A program made the translations under genes and the position numbers. 64,000 nt of DNA from NCBI GenBank assembly GCA_025201845.1, contig MU603946.1:150934-214933 (forward strand), given 5' to 3'. Position 1 is the first letter of the stretch, and every line of letters starts with the position of its first letter. The notes beneath the pieces were generated by a model that was given only the letters and a program-made list of their open reading frames with translations, did not search any database and was not told where the DNA came from. Below are positions 22,461 to 32,228 of the stretch, one piece after another. Origin of the DNA: Martensiomyces pterosporus. Lineage: Eukaryota; Kickxellomycota; Kickxellomycetes; Kickxellales; Kickxellaceae.

Positions 22461-23152
22461 CACGGCCGCCGCCATTGGGGCAGTCGATGACCTATAGAGG
22501 ACACACGGCTATGGCTGTGTCTTCTGCGGCTCCCCAGACAGGAGTTAGCGCGGCGGAGCAGGCGAAGGTGGATGCGGCAATTGGCGAGATTTACGGCGGC
22601 AATGATTCCTATTCCTATGATGTTCCTGGATACGACGGCGTGCCGTCGAAGCGGCAAGGATCGGGCACATCGCCGCCCCCGCCACCCTACTCGCCGACGC
22701 CGCCGGCTATGCAGATTAGCCAGAGCTTGTCGTCGTCGTCCTATGCGCAGAAGCAGGCAGCTGCCGTCAGCCAGCCTCCGAGTTCTCTGCCGGTGAGGAC
22801 GGAAGAAGGGCTCTATTCGTCATCGTATGACCATACCGCTGCATGGGTGCAAAGCGGGTCGTCGCAGGCCACTGGGTCGGATACGGGTGGGCCTTCTTCC
22901 AACCCGCACCCCCAGCCCCAGCCTCATCCTCAACCCCAGCCCCAGCCCCAGCCCCAGCCCCAAGCACAGCAGTACTCGCAGCCGCCGGTACAACAGTACT
23001 CTCAGGCCCCTGCTCAGCCGCAGTACTCTCAGGCCCCTGCTCAGCAGCAGTACTCACAAGCTCCTGCTCAGCAGCAGTACTCGCAAGCACCAGGCCAAGC
23101 GTACCAGCAGCCCCAGCAGCCCCAGCAGCAGCAGCAACCCCCGTCTTATTAA
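19268..23152 (+). CDS. PhoD-like phosphatase domain protein with prion-like tail
   Basis: The central part (about residues 400-1040 of the frame as assembled) matches the fungal PhoD-like metallophosphatase family. Signs are WHGSVLVLTNES and the barrel-like N-terminal strands, then VWIGTGGQFNGDGVFDECEHALRPFL, FALFQAHTTPTLAH, GPYTSLLTLDTRTERTL, SYDLIFLALESLVP and VVSSNPVVFPRTK. Substrate is unknown; fungal members are cytosolic or septum/lipid-linked by annotation. Flanks are disordered: a Pro/Ala/Gln-rich N terminus and a tail with a 16-Gln run (22412-22459), PQ dipeptides and about five QYSQAPAQ-type repeats. A 10-N gap at 19869-19878 sits between two near-identical copies of the N-terminal segment, so about 190 residues are probably an artefact. 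The natural protein would be near 1100 residues. Confidence 0.8.
19306..20435. repeat. allelic-looking duplicate of about 560 bp flanking an assembly gap
   Basis: Copy 1 is 19306-19868 and copy 2 is 19879-20435. They align with an offset of 573 up to the CAG tract, then 567, because the tract has seven Gln codons in copy 1 and five in copy 2. Other differences are few (for example CGCTGTATCC/CGCCGTATCC and GAGGCC/GAAACC). The copies meet exactly at the N run, as expected when two allelic contigs are scaffolded. Confidence 0.9.
19869..19878. other. assembly gap (10 N)
   Basis: Ten N are present in the sequence. The fixed round length suggests a scaffolding placeholder, not a measured gap. Confidence 0.99.
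22412..22459 (+). repeat. (CAG)16 coding polyglutamine tract
   Basis: Sixteen uninterrupted CAG codons lie in the C-terminal disordered tail of the PhoD-like protein. An uninterrupted run of this length is likely polymorphic. Confidence 0.9.
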
Positions 23153-23577
23153 CTGAGGATATGCATCCCTGTTCCTAATTAGGGTCGGTTAGTGACCTCT
23201 TATTTGTTACTCCAACTATCCATATAGCTCCAGTCGTTTACCCCCATGAAAGCTGTTTACTCAAAACAAGGTAGTGGACAAATAGGCATCGGGCTGCTGA
23301 TCCACCACGCTCCCATGGGAATAGGGGGCCAGCATCGGCATTGCCCGGAATCGTGGGAACCAGAATGCGGTCTGTGCCAGCAGCAGCAGTCGAGTGGCTA
23401 TGGCTCGTGACGACGCAAGATAAGGCTGTGGTCGTCTGCCCTCCAAAGCGCGCTCCTTCTTTCTTTGCTTTCGCTTGACTACACCTATTTTCCGCTCTCT
23501 CCTGTACTATCTACCCAGCAACAGCAAACGCTTTTAAGCCTGCTCATTCGCCTTTCAAAACGTCACTGCCTGCAAGC
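23153..23577 (+). promoter_or_regulatory. promoter/leader of PCCB
   Basis: No gene was found in these 425 nt. The last 100 nt are C/T-rich and lead into the PCCB ATG (TGCAAGCATG). Confidence 0.45.
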
Positions 23578-25227
23578 ATGCTTCGTGTCAACTTTGCCGC
23601 TCGCCGAGCAGCAGCAACTGCCAGTGGCGTTGCGCGGAACCCATCTCTCAAGAAGGCTGCGCTTCCAGCGCTGGCAAGGCACTATGCCACGGCCAGCACC
23701 AAGGGCACCGAGATCCAATCCCGCATCGACAGCAAGCGCCAGGCTGCACTTTTGGGCGGCGGACAGTCCCGCATCGACTCCCAGCACGCCAAGGGCAAGC
23801 TGACTGCAAGAGAGCGCATTGAGCTCTTTGTCGACCCCGGCACGTTCCGCGAATACGACGCGTTCGTCGAGCACCAGTGCACCGACTTTGGCATGGCCTC
23901 ACAGAAGATCACGGGCGACGGCGTGGTCACTGGCGTCGGCAAGGTGAATGGCCGCACCACCTACATCTTCTCCCAGGACTTCACCTCGTTTGGCGGCTCC
24001 CTGTCGAAGACATTTGCAGCCAAGGTGTGCAAGATCATGGATAAGGCCATGCAGGTAGGCGCGCCCGTCGTTGGGCTGAACGATTCGGGAGGCGCGAGAA
24101 TCCAGGAGGGCGTCGACTCCCTCGCGGGGTACGCCGAGATCTTCCAGAGGAACGTGCTTGCGTCAGGTGTGGTTCCTCAGATCTCCCTGATCATGGGTCC
24201 GTGTGCCGGAGGTGCTGTGTACTCGCCGGCGCTGACGGACTTTACGTTCATGGTCCGTGGGACCTCGTACCTGTTCGTCACTGGGCCAGATGTCGTTAAG
24301 GCTGTGACCAACGAGAGCGTCACGCAGGAGGAGCTGGGCGGTGCAGGTCCCCACACGAAGAAGTCGGGCGTTGCGCACGACGCCTTTGACAACGACGTCG
24401 TGGCTCTGGCAAGGACACGCGAGCTGCTCTCCTACCTCCCCCAGTCCAACCGCGGAACCGCCGAGCAGCGCTACACGGCCGACCCATTTGATCGCGCAGA
24501 CGCCGCACTGGATACCCTTATCCCAACGGACTCGACCAAGGCGTACGACATGAAGGACGTTGTGGGGCGGATTGTCGACGATGCACGGTTCTTCGAGATC
24601 ATGCCTGACTACGCGCGCAATATCATCATTGGGTTCGCACGTATTGGCGGTCGCAGCGTCGGCATTGTCGGCAACCAGCCCCTGGTCTCGTCGGGCGTCC
24701 TCGATATTGACGCGTCGGTGAAGGCTGCCCGCTTCGTGCGGTTCTGCGATGCATTCAACATCCCCCTCGTCACCTTCGTCGACGTCCCTGGGTTCCTCCC
24801 TGGCACGCAGCAGGAGCACAATGGAATCATCCGCGAAGGCGCGAAGCTGCTTTATGCCTACGCCGAGGCAACTGTGCCCAAGATTGCTATTACCACGAGG
24901 AAGGCGTATGGCGGTGCGCAGTGCGTCATGAGCTCGAAGCAGCTCAGGGGCGACATCAACCTTGCTTGGCCGACGGCGGAGCTGGCCGTCATGGGCGCGA
25001 AGGGCGCGGTGGAGATCCTGTGGAGGAAGGACCCGGAGAACAGGGCGAAGGCTGAGGAGGAGTACAACAGGCTGTTCGCGAACCCACTGCCGGCTGCCCA
25101 GCGTGGGTACTTGGATGACATCATTACGCCGTCGACCACCCGTGCACGGATCATTGAGGAGCTGGAGATTCTGAAGGACAAGCAGATGAAGAACCCAGCA
25201 AAAAAGCACGACAACATGCCACTCTGA
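23578..25227 (+). CDS. PCCB: propionyl-CoA carboxylase beta chain, mitochondrial
   Basis: This 549-residue protein is the carboxyltransferase subunit that moves CO2 from carboxybiotin on the alpha chain to propionyl-CoA, giving methylmalonyl-CoA. Length matches human PCCB (539). An Arg/Ala-rich, acid-poor first 35 residues, ending near RHYATA, is a good mitochondrial presequence. Conserved landmarks are [29 protein letters not shown], the oxyanion-type [17 protein letters not shown] and the second-half [14 protein letters not shown] with [10 protein letters not shown]. The [17 protein letters not shown] block favours propionyl-CoA over 3-methylcrotonyl-CoA carboxylase. The biotinylated PCCA partner and methylmalonyl-CoA mutase would have to lie elsewhere. 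No introns. Confidence 0.93.
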   Translation: MLRVNFAARRAAATASGVARNPSLKKAALPALARHYATASTKGTEIQSRIDSKRQAALLGGGQSRIDSQHAKGKLTARERIELFVDPGTFREYDAFVEHQCTDFGMASQKITGDGVVTGVGKVNGRTTYIFSQDFTSFGGSLSKTFAAKVCKIMDKAMQVGAPVVGLNDSGGARIQEGVDSLAGYAEIFQRNVLASGVVPQISLIMGPCAGGAVYSPALTDFTFMVRGTSYLFVTGPDVVKAVTNESVTQEELGGAGPHTKKSGVAHDAFDNDVVALARTRELLSYLPQSNRGTAEQRYTADPFDRADAALDTLIPTDSTKAYDMKDVVGRIVDDARFFEIMPDYARNIIIGFARIGGRSVGIVGNQPLVSSGVLDIDASVKAARFVRFCDAFNIPLVTFVDVPGFLPGTQQEHNGIIREGAKLLYAYAEATVPKIAITTRKAYGGAQCVMSSKQLRGDINLAWPTAELAVMGAKGAVEILWRKDPENRAKAEEEYNRLFANPLPAAQRGYLDDIITPSTTRARIIEELEILKDKQMKNPAKKHDNMPL

Positions 25228-25349
25228 ATAGCACCACCGCAGCGACTCTGCCTTTGAGGCTGGCTGTTGGATGGACGAGTGCTCGGTATACACCCTTGCA
25301 ATAACAGGAATATATATATTATATGTGCGTCCTCTACAAATGCTCTTAG

Positions 25350-26534
25350 CTAGTGGTAAATGGTGGCAGTGGCCAGCAGTGCGGCCAGAACGGTCGCTAA
25401 TGTGGTTGCAACCATTGAGTATGAGTTCATCACGCTGGGTGGCGCCGCGCTATCCTTCCCCGCCTTCTCAATGGTGTCGCCATTGCATGTGCCTGCCAGG
25501 TCCTTTCGCTTAATGCCCGTTGTCTTGGTGATGAACTTCATGTAGTGAGCAGCATGCGTGTAGAACCCGGCGCCATCGGAGGCAGCACACACGGTGGTGT
25601 CTGAGTGAGCCACATTGTCGCCATAGCTCGTCACCCCCAGCTGGATCCAGGGACCCGACCCGCTACTGCCAGACAGGCTGGGGTTTGAATTACAGCGGCG
25701 CAACAGCGCACCTCCGCTGTCGCCCGAGCATGTGTCCTTGTTGTCGGGCGTGGTAACGCAAATGTAGTTGCCATTGTTTGAGTCAAATTCGGGCCGTATC
25801 TGCTTGCACAGCCCCTCGTTGCCCGTTGTAAGGTCCACCTGCTGCAGGGTGCTTGCGGTGTTCACGCTATTGAGGCTGGTCTTGCCCCATCCTACCCCCG
25901 TCACAGTTAGCCCGTCGGGGATGTCCTCCGTGTCGATGCGGATCGGCTGCACATTTTCGTTGAAATCCAGCTTTGTGTGCAGCTTCAGTAGCGCGATGTC
26001 GTTGTCGAAGTAGTCGAGGTTGACATCCGGGTGCACGTGCACCTTGGATACCCTGTAAGGTGTCGCTAAAGCTGCCTGGATGCTGCCGACGCCGACGATA
26101 ATGTTCTTGGCCTTCACCGTCGGGTACTTCCTGCCTTGCTTTGAGGGCCACAGCGGGCGATTTCCTTCCTTGGCCCAGCGTCTTCGGGGCATGCCGTTGA
26201 TGGGCAGGCTGACGTTGAGGCTGTGGCCGTCGCTGCCGATGTTTACCACGCAGTGCGCGGCAGTGAGGATCCACTGCCGCGAGAGAATGGACCCGCCGCA
26301 GAAGGCCGTGCCGCCGCCGCCCTCGTCAACCATCAGGAACACGGCAAAGGGGTAGGCGCCGGAGCTGGCATCGGTGCCGCCGATTACACGGCCCAAATGC
26401 CCCCAGATTGGCAGCTGCTTGCGCGGGGGGGCTCCTGCCGCGGCTGCTGCTGCTGCGCTACACAACATCAGCAGCAGCCCAGTGGCTGCTGTTAGGTTAG
26501 CCACTAGTGCAAATGACAGCGGTGCCGCCTTCAT
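25350..26534 (-). CDS. trypsin-like S1 serine protease, GPI-anchored
   Basis: This 394-residue protein begins at ATG 26534 with a signal peptide (residues 1 to about 35, long hydrophobic and Ala-rich). It has a short propeptide and an activation site at R-VIGG. The catalytic triad is complete: His in TAAHC, Asp in NDIALL and Ser in CSGDSGG. The residue six before the Ser is Asp (KDTCSGDS), predicting cleavage after Arg/Lys. A Gly/Ser insert precedes the final barrel strand (QLGVTSYGDN). The C terminus ends in a hydrophobic stretch after polar residues (VATTLATVLAALLATA), typical of a GPI-anchor signal, so the enzyme is probably wall- or membrane-attached. The frame stays open upstream, but ATG 26534 is the one that starts a signal peptide. 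Convergent with PCCB. Confidence 0.88.
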   Translation of the reverse strand: MKAAPLSFALVANLTAATGLLLMLCSAAAAAAAGAPPRKQLPIWGHLGRVIGGTDASSGAYPFAVFLMVDEGGGGTAFCGGSILSRQWILTAAHCVVNIGSDGHSLNVSLPINGMPRRRWAKEGNRPLWPSKQGRKYPTVKAKNIIVGVGSIQAALATPYRVSKVHVHPDVNLDYFDNDIALLKLHTKLDFNENVQPIRIDTEDIPDGLTVTGVGWGKTSLNSVNTASTLQQVDLTTGNEGLCKQIRPEFDSNNGNYICVTTPDNKDTCSGDSGGALLRRCNSNPSLSGSSGSGPWIQLGVTSYGDNVAHSDTTVCAASDGAGFYTHAAHYMKFITKTTGIKRKDLAGTCNGDTIEKAGKDSAAPPSVMNSYSMVATTLATVLAALLATATIYH

Positions 26535-27254
26535 CTCTGCCTTGGCAATAGGGGGATTGGCGCTAGGGCAATTAGATTTTTCGAGTGTATAGTAGTGTGT
26601 GAGTGGGGTAACAGGTGGACCAAAGGAGGGAGAGGGAGCCAGGCAGAGACCTTGGTAAGATGGAGACGAGTATAAGAGGCCAAAGAACACGAAGGAAAGG
26701 ACAGCAGAGTCGGGACGCCCTCCAGAACTAAAGACGCTACCTGCTTCTTGCCAGAGACTTGCTGCTCGCATGAATGCAGGCGTCAATAGGGTGGGGGTGG
26801 AGAGAGAAACAGGCACCGCCGCCTCCCTGGGCGATGCGTCGGCGGTTTGTCGCATGTGGTTGCATTTTTAATGCTGTTCCAGCCATGAGTTTGTTTCTGC
26901 AGGAGCTTGTCTCTACAGGAGCTTGTTACTACAGGAACGCACAGGAGTGGCGAGACAAGCAGGGCTTGCCAGGCAGTGAAAGGGGCTGCAGCAGCATGGG
27001 CCAATGCGAAACCACAGCGTCGCTTCGTCACAAAGCACACAGGCGAGCACTGTGTCTCTCGCCGATCAGATGCCAAGGCAGAAGAGTCTAGTATGGATGA
27101 GCGGGCACACGGCTGCCGATCAGCCATCGTCTCAGGCGCCATATTGACACGAGCCTCCATTGGCGTCAGGAAAAAGAAATGAACTGCAGATATAAATTAG
27201 CTACGAACGGCCTGGAACCCGGTCAGAATCGACAGCCTAATCGCTGCGTATTTC
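26535..27254. other. promoter of S1 protease and 3' flank of UBLCP1
   Basis: This 720-nt spacer lies between two minus-strand genes. A short direct repeat, ACAGGAGCTTGT, occurs twice near 26903-26930. An ATTGG (inverted CCAAT) lies near 27158. No gene was supported. Confidence 0.45.
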
Positions 27255-28394
27255 CTACTTGTAGCTCTGCCACCTTCTGTGATCCAGCGACTCGAGGCTA
27301 GGCAGCTGCGAAATCTGCAGCAGGTATCTGGCCAGCTTGTACAGCTCCGTGTCTCTCCTCGGGTTGGCATCCGCTCGCTTAAACGGCGTGATCTTCAGGC
27401 CATTCTGCCAGTTGAGCGCAAAGTTCCTGCTCAAGTCATCAATGTGTATGGTATTGGATTTGCTATAGCTTTCCGGAAACTTGGCCCAAATATACTCCAG
27501 CGCCTTGACCTGGTGCTGTATCTGCTTGCCGTTCCTAATCGCCGTCACTGTGAACATGGTCGATATATCCAGGGCTGCCGTAATATGGTAGTTGGGGTGG
27601 GTGAGCATCCCCAGTAGAGTGATTTTGGCTTCGACGATGTGCCATTTTGTTTGGCTCCAGACGATGATGTCGTAGTAGGGGTGGATGGCCGAGAGGAACT
27701 CGTGCAGGCCGGGCCGGGCCATGTCAAGCACATTGCCCGACACATTCTTGCAGTCAAACAGGGTGTAGTCCAAATCGAGGACCACGAGCTTTTTGCCTGG
27801 CCGTGGCGGGTTGATTATGCGGATCTCTGACCCTTCTATGATCCTCCGGAGCTTCTCTTTGTGGTCACTCGAGATTACCTGAATCTTGCCCTTGTCCCTG
27901 CTGCTGCCGCTGCTCCTGTTGTCACTGTCGGCGGCATCGTAGTCGCCAGCATCAGATATCCCAATATCCTCACCATCTGGCTCGGATGACGACCATGCAC
28001 TCTCGCGCGGCTTCAGCCGGTCAGCCACCCTCGTGCCAATCAGACGCACCTTGGTGCCACTGGCAACACACAGCGCCGCCAGCGTGTCTGTGTCGCGCGG
28101 CAGCTGTCCCTTGACAAGGCCCAGCAGTTTTTGGCTACCAGCATCCACCTCTGTCAGCTCTTCAATCAGCGCCTTGACGGACAGGACAGTGGCGTACTTG
28201 GACACTCGGAGCGAGTACTTTTTGGTGCCCTGCCAGGTCACTTCAAGCGATATGGACTCGCGCGCCATCTCGTCTTCGCTGTTGCCTTTGTGTGTCTTGC
28301 AGCCCTCGTCCGGCAAAGGCTCGCCCTCGCTGCGGACATTATTGTCGCGGCTGCCGTCGGGCCGCTGGCGCTTCACTGGAAGTTGGTTGTTCAT
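27255..28394 (-). CDS. UBLCP1: ubiquitin-like domain-containing CTD phosphatase (UBLCP1)
   Basis: This 379-residue protein combines an N-terminal ubiquitin-like fold (about residues 45-122, with LLGLVKGQLPRDTDTL as in the family) and a C-terminal HAD phosphatase. The HAD core motif DLDYTLFD is near residues 207-214, with ARPGLHEFLS, the serine motif at VWSQTKWH, and the acidic motif IDDLSRNF. UBLCP1 dephosphorylates nuclear 26S proteasome and restrains its assembly. The human protein has 318 residues; the extra length is an acidic Ser/Asp linker between the two domains and a basic N terminus. ATG 28394 is chosen because it precedes the first protein-like segment; the frame is open 42 codons upstream. 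Confidence 0.9.
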   Translation of the reverse strand: MNNQLPVKRQRPDGSRDNNVRSEGEPLPDEGCKTHKGNSEDEMARESISLEVTWQGTKKYSLRVSKYATVLSVKALIEELTEVDAGSQKLLGLVKGQLPRDTDTLAALCVASGTKVRLIGTRVADRLKPRESAWSSSEPDGEDIGISDAGDYDAADSDNRSSGSSRDKGKIQVISSDHKEKLRRIIEGSEIRIINPPRPGKKLVVLDLDYTLFDCKNVSGNVLDMARPGLHEFLSAIHPYYDIIVWSQTKWHIVEAKITLLGMLTHPNYHITAALDISTMFTVTAIRNGKQIQHQVKALEYIWAKFPESYSKSNTIHIDDLSRNFALNWQNGLKITPFKRADANPRRDTELYKLARYLLQISQLPSLESLDHRRWQSYK

Positions 28395-28760
28395 TCTCTG
28401 TTTCCTGCCTCCTAACGCCTCCACACTAAAATGCTTAAAGTGGGAAATGGAAAGCGGGGGGTGCCTGCGTGTTTGCTGACAGAATAAGGCAGATTTAGAG
28501 GGCGTGCGAGCAGCAAGCACGATAAATGAGCATAAGCTGGCGTCCCTGTAGTGGTTTCGAGGCTGCGCAAATGGAATAGGGGTAGAGGTGCTTTCTGGAA
28601 ATTTCGGGAAAAGAGAAGAGAATGGAAACGAGCTGTGTGGTTTGTTTGCGGCGCTTGAATAAATAAGGCACCACAGGCAGCAGCAGCCGCTACGTCATCG
28701 CCAGGTGCTCCCCCTTCTCTTTCTCGCTTTCTCTCCCTCCTCGCATGCATGAAATACGCC
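28395..28760. other. promoter of UBLCP1
   Basis: This 366-nt spacer lies between two minus-strand genes. No gene or clear element was seen. Confidence 0.4.
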
Positions 28761-29822
28761 TCAGCCCCTGACAACTGGGCGCGCAGGATAAAGCCCGCAC
28801 ACGCTGCAGAAGCTGGTGCCGTCCTTGAGCCTGAACTTGCAGTCTGGGCAGGCATCAGGGCCATAGCGCTTCATCTCGGCCATGATCTCGGGGTCCTCCA
28901 GGACATGCTTCCTGAACGACCTAAAGTATGCGAGCCTCTCCTTATCCCTCACAACAATATCGTACTTTTCCTTTGCCTCCTTTGCCTCTTTGGCAAACTC
29001 TTCGTCCGAGATCGCCAGCGCAATGAGCCCGGGCATCACAGTAGTACCACAGCCAACCTCAATGGGTTCCTTCCTACGCGCTGCCGACACGACCTCCGGA
29101 AACGCCTTGCGCAGGATCAGCTTGCCGTGCGTGGCCCCCTTGAACTGGCCAATCTTGAGGTCGCGAGCGCCGCCACGGTTCGAGGTTGCATAGCTGATAA
29201 CACGCTTGTCCAAGAAGGGCGACCATGCCTCAAGCCCAAGCTCCTTGGCCAGCGGGAATGCGCAGAAGGACATGGTCCTGATCATGTTGTCAGTGTACAT
29301 GCGCAAGTCGCTGTCGCCCATCTTGTGCATAAACGAGTACCCGGCGAACAGCTCGTCTGCCCCGTCGCCTGTGCACACTCGTGTGCACCCCAGCTCCTTG
29401 GCTCGGCACAGAGAGCTGGCGATGACCACTGAGTTCCGCAGCCCCATTCCGTCAAAGGTGCGCAGAACACGCACGCATAGACGCATCATCTCGCCGTTCA
29501 GAAGCTCGTCCAGAGTTGGCGTCAGAACATGGTGCTTGAGCCCCAGCTTGACTGCGATTTTGCGAGCATATTCGATATCCTGCGGCTGCTGCTTGAACAG
29601 CCCGTTGGTTTCCGCCAGGGGGTTTTTTGAGGGATCGATTGTGAGCGTTATGCCTGTCTGGAGTTTCGATTCTTTGCTTCTTGGCGTCATTGTTTTCACC
29701 ACCTCGGAGGCTATCGAGGTGTCTAGCCCGCCCGAAAGCAATATGGCATCGCAGGCCACTGCCTCATCTGAGGAGAGCACGTCGATGAACAGCTGCCGCA
29801 CACGCTTTGCCTCGGAGTTCAT
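28761..29822 (-). CDS. stand-alone asparagine-synthetase-like PP-loop protein with zinc ribbon
   Basis: This 353-residue protein has only the synthetase (ATP-pyrophosphatase) half of class B asparagine synthetase; the N-terminal glutaminase with its Cys2 is missing. The PP-loop reads LLSGGLDTS at about residue 29, with Thr where AsnB usually has Ser. A second conserved block is CTGDGADELFAGYSFMH, and the substrate-side PFLDKRVISYA and GKLILRKAF segments are present. A C-terminal zinc ribbon, CPDCKF...FCSVCG, is not part of ordinary asparagine synthetase. It may use ammonia or act on a macromolecule such as tRNA or protein; the reaction is unknown. Divergent from the LysM gene. Confidence 0.8.
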   Translation of the reverse strand: MNSEAKRVRQLFIDVLSSDEAVACDAILLSGGLDTSIASEVVKTMTPRSKESKLQTGITLTIDPSKNPLAETNGLFKQQPQDIEYARKIAVKLGLKHHVLTPTLDELLNGEMMRLCVRVLRTFDGMGLRNSVVIASSLCRAKELGCTRVCTGDGADELFAGYSFMHKMGDSDLRMYTDNMIRTMSFCAFPLAKELGLEAWSPFLDKRVISYATSNRGGARDLKIGQFKGATHGKLILRKAFPEVVSAARRKEPIEVGCGTTVMPGLIALAISDEEFAKEAKEAKEKYDIVVRDKERLAYFRSFRKHVLEDPEIMAEMKRYGPDACPDCKFRLKDGTSFCSVCGLYPARPVVRG

Positions 29823-30517
29823 TATTACAGGGAGAATATATAGAAGTAGTGGCTATGCAAACACTGGTAATGGTACAAGCAAATAAATAGAAGGAATACT
29901 GGGGCCGCAGAAAAGGGAGGAGGACGGGCAAAGAGAGGCATGGGAAAATTATGCCTGCGCCGGATTTCCGCTCGCCATCCACTACAGCGATACACGGACC
30001 ACCCAACGGCGCCCTGATTCGGGATCGGCTGATCACCGCCAATCATGCCCAATGTCAGCAATATACTATTTCAGCTACATTCACTTCCGCCACACCAGCT
30101 GCGTGTCAAGATGCGTATACATATGCCTTATTGGCCGGCTGCGGAATATCCATAAACAAGTGTGTGTATAGCATTTGTTTGGGTCATGCGTTCGGAGAAT
30201 TTTGCTCTTAGTAAACTTCAAAACAGCAGTAGTACTTGTGTGTGATCATTCAACACTTGTGCCACGCATTGCATATCTCTGGACGCCAAGAGATATTTGA
30301 TATTACTACTCCATATATTGGGCGATAGTCGTGCGTTTTTCTCACCATGCTGTCCTGGATAAACAGAGGAATACAGCTGAAGTGGCATAGTCGTAGACAT
30401 GCAGAATATAACGTGCGCCCAACGCTCTTCCCTCTACCTGTTTCCGGCATTTTCCCCTTGGCCATATCGCTCATCGCCAAAAGCCTCCAGAAACTTCGCC
30501 ATTACTCCAACATACCT
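29823..30517. promoter_or_regulatory. divergent promoter, Asn-synthetase-like / LysM protein
   Basis: This 695-bp region lies between two divergent starts. The plus-strand frame is open from 30347, but a signal peptide begins at the ATG 30518. No other gene was seen. Confidence 0.45.
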
Positions 30518-31804
30518 ATGAAGCTACACGCCTCTCTGCTCATTGGCCTTGCTGTTGCGGAGTCGCGCTATCTAACCAGCGAGCCGTTCCTCAATGAGCT
30601 GCTGTCCTCTACCGATGCTCTATCTACTGCATCCCCAGCTGGCAATGCTGGGAGCAGGTTGCTGAGTCTAGCAGCGTCCACAAGCAAACCACTTCCTGAC
30701 CATGACACTGTTGCCGATGCCTCTCGCACCGCTACCTTTGTAAACATCACTGGATCTGTCAGTGCATCCAGGACAGCAGCCAGCCCACTGACCGCCACCC
30801 TTTCGTATAACCCAAAAACTCCTCTTGCCAGCGTGCCAACCGCCTTGGCTACTCCAGCCCCTGCTCACCCAGCAGACTTCTTGTGCGCCAGAACATACAT
30901 CGTCCAGTCAGGGGACACATGCTGGCGCATTGCCCAGACATTTGGCCTCACCACTGATGCCCTGCTCTCGCTCAACCCAGATCTGAACTGCAACAGCTTG
31001 TATATCGGCCAATCCGTCTGCCTGGATGCAAACCCCACGCCTCCCCCGCAGTCACAGGGGGGAGGCAACGGCGGATCCTGCACCATGTATACTGTCAAGC
31101 CAGGCGACTCATGCTGGCTTATAACCTCCATTGCAGGCATCACACAGGATCGTCTCAACGCTCTGAACCCAGGCTTAGACTGCAACGCTTTGTATCCAGG
31201 GCAAGTTCTGTGCATTGCCACTGCACAGAATCCAAGCAACAGCACTGGCAGTCCGCCCCAAGGCAATACGCAGTGCACGACATACACTGTGGTGTATGGC
31301 GACACTTGCTATGGAATCGCATCGCGTAACGGGATATCGCCGCGCGACTTCCTCACATTCAACCCAGGAATCGACTGCAACCACCTCACCCCTGGTCAAC
31401 AGCTGTGCGTGTCAGGCGGGCCGGTGGACAATGGAAATCCCCAGCCAAACCCCGATGGCTCATGCAAATGGCACCGCGTCGCTTCTGGTGAGTCGTGCAC
31501 AAGCATCGGCCAACCCTATAATATATCGTCTAGTGATCTCGATGCGATGAACAGAAACACCTGGCGCTGGACTGGATGCAGCTCTCTTCAGGTTGGCATG
31601 AAAATTTGCGTGTCGGCTGGCACACCACCGCTGCCAGATGTTAACCCGACGGTGGAATGTGGGCTTGAATCAAGCGGCAACCGGACGTGTGCCAATAGGC
31701 TCTGCTGCTCCAGATGGGGATACTGTGGCGCTGGCCAGGACTATTGCGCGGTGTCCGGTGGCCCACCAGGAACTGGGTGCCAGTCGAACTGCGGCGCATT
31801 CTGA
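30518..31804 (+). CDS. secreted protein with four LysM domains and a CBM18 chitin-binding domain
   Basis: From ATG 30518 the protein has 428 residues and a short signal peptide (MKLHASLLIGLAVAES). A Ser/Thr/Ala-rich segment of about 100 residues follows. LysM repeats lie at about 126-170, 190-233, 255-297 and 318-364, each with the Y-x-V-x-x-G-D-T/S-C opening and an NP or N-x-x-x-C ending. The fourth is most diverged (WHRVASGESC). A hevein-type CBM18 closes the protein at about 380-425 (CANRLCCSRWGYCG, then DYC and CQSNC). Linkers are Pro/Asn/Gly-rich. Such proteins bind chitin or chito-oligomers in walls or mask them from hosts. No catalytic domain is present. An upstream ATG at 30347 would hide the signal peptide and is rejected. 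Confidence 0.9.
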   Translation: MKLHASLLIGLAVAESRYLTSEPFLNELLSSTDALSTASPAGNAGSRLLSLAASTSKPLPDHDTVADASRTATFVNITGSVSASRTAASPLTATLSYNPKTPLASVPTALATPAPAHPADFLCARTYIVQSGDTCWRIAQTFGLTTDALLSLNPDLNCNSLYIGQSVCLDANPTPPPQSQGGGNGGSCTMYTVKPGDSCWLITSIAGITQDRLNALNPGLDCNALYPGQVLCIATAQNPSNSTGSPPQGNTQCTTYTVVYGDTCYGIASRNGISPRDFLTFNPGIDCNHLTPGQQLCVSGGPVDNGNPQPNPDGSCKWHRVASGESCTSIGQPYNISSSDLDAMNRNTWRWTGCSSLQVGMKICVSAGTPPLPDVNPTVECGLESSGNRTCANRLCCSRWGYCGAGQDYCAVSGGPPGTGCQSNCGAF

Positions 31805-32228
31805 AGGAGAAAGGCAACGTGGGTTCTTGCTTGTCGGCGCGTGTGTCCACAGCGGACATGCGCGTCCTACGCACTTGCTCACAACTCCAGTTAGCAATAG
31901 CGAGTGCACAAGTCACATCAACGCTGATCCGATTATAAGATGATTAAATAACGCGTGGGAACGCTGCCAGGGATTGGCTAACACAAAATTGCCCGCACTG
32001 GTGACTCAATCACGGAACTCGCATATCTTGTGTTAAGGAGTGTGATTAAAAGATCCCAGCAGTTTGTCCGCATAAAGGAAAAGAGCGACGGTTCAAAAAA
32101 AAAAAAATTGTGCTCAGCCATTTCGTATCTCTAGTCTACTCCAAATATATTTCACACTAATATTTCCTTCTTTTAACGTACCCTTTTTTTTTTCTGCTCG
32201 CTGGGCTGTCTCTCAGAAACTCAAAGGT
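31805..32228 (+). promoter_or_regulatory. promoter/leader of the PABA synthase gene
   Basis: This 424-nt spacer contains an A12 run near 32095-32107 and a T/C-rich leader (T9 run near 32187) just before the ATG. No gene was seen. Confidence 0.5.

Noticed and set aside
24163..25293. 376-codon antisense frame opposite PCCB
   Set aside because: Shadow of a conserved gene with no recognisable protein features.
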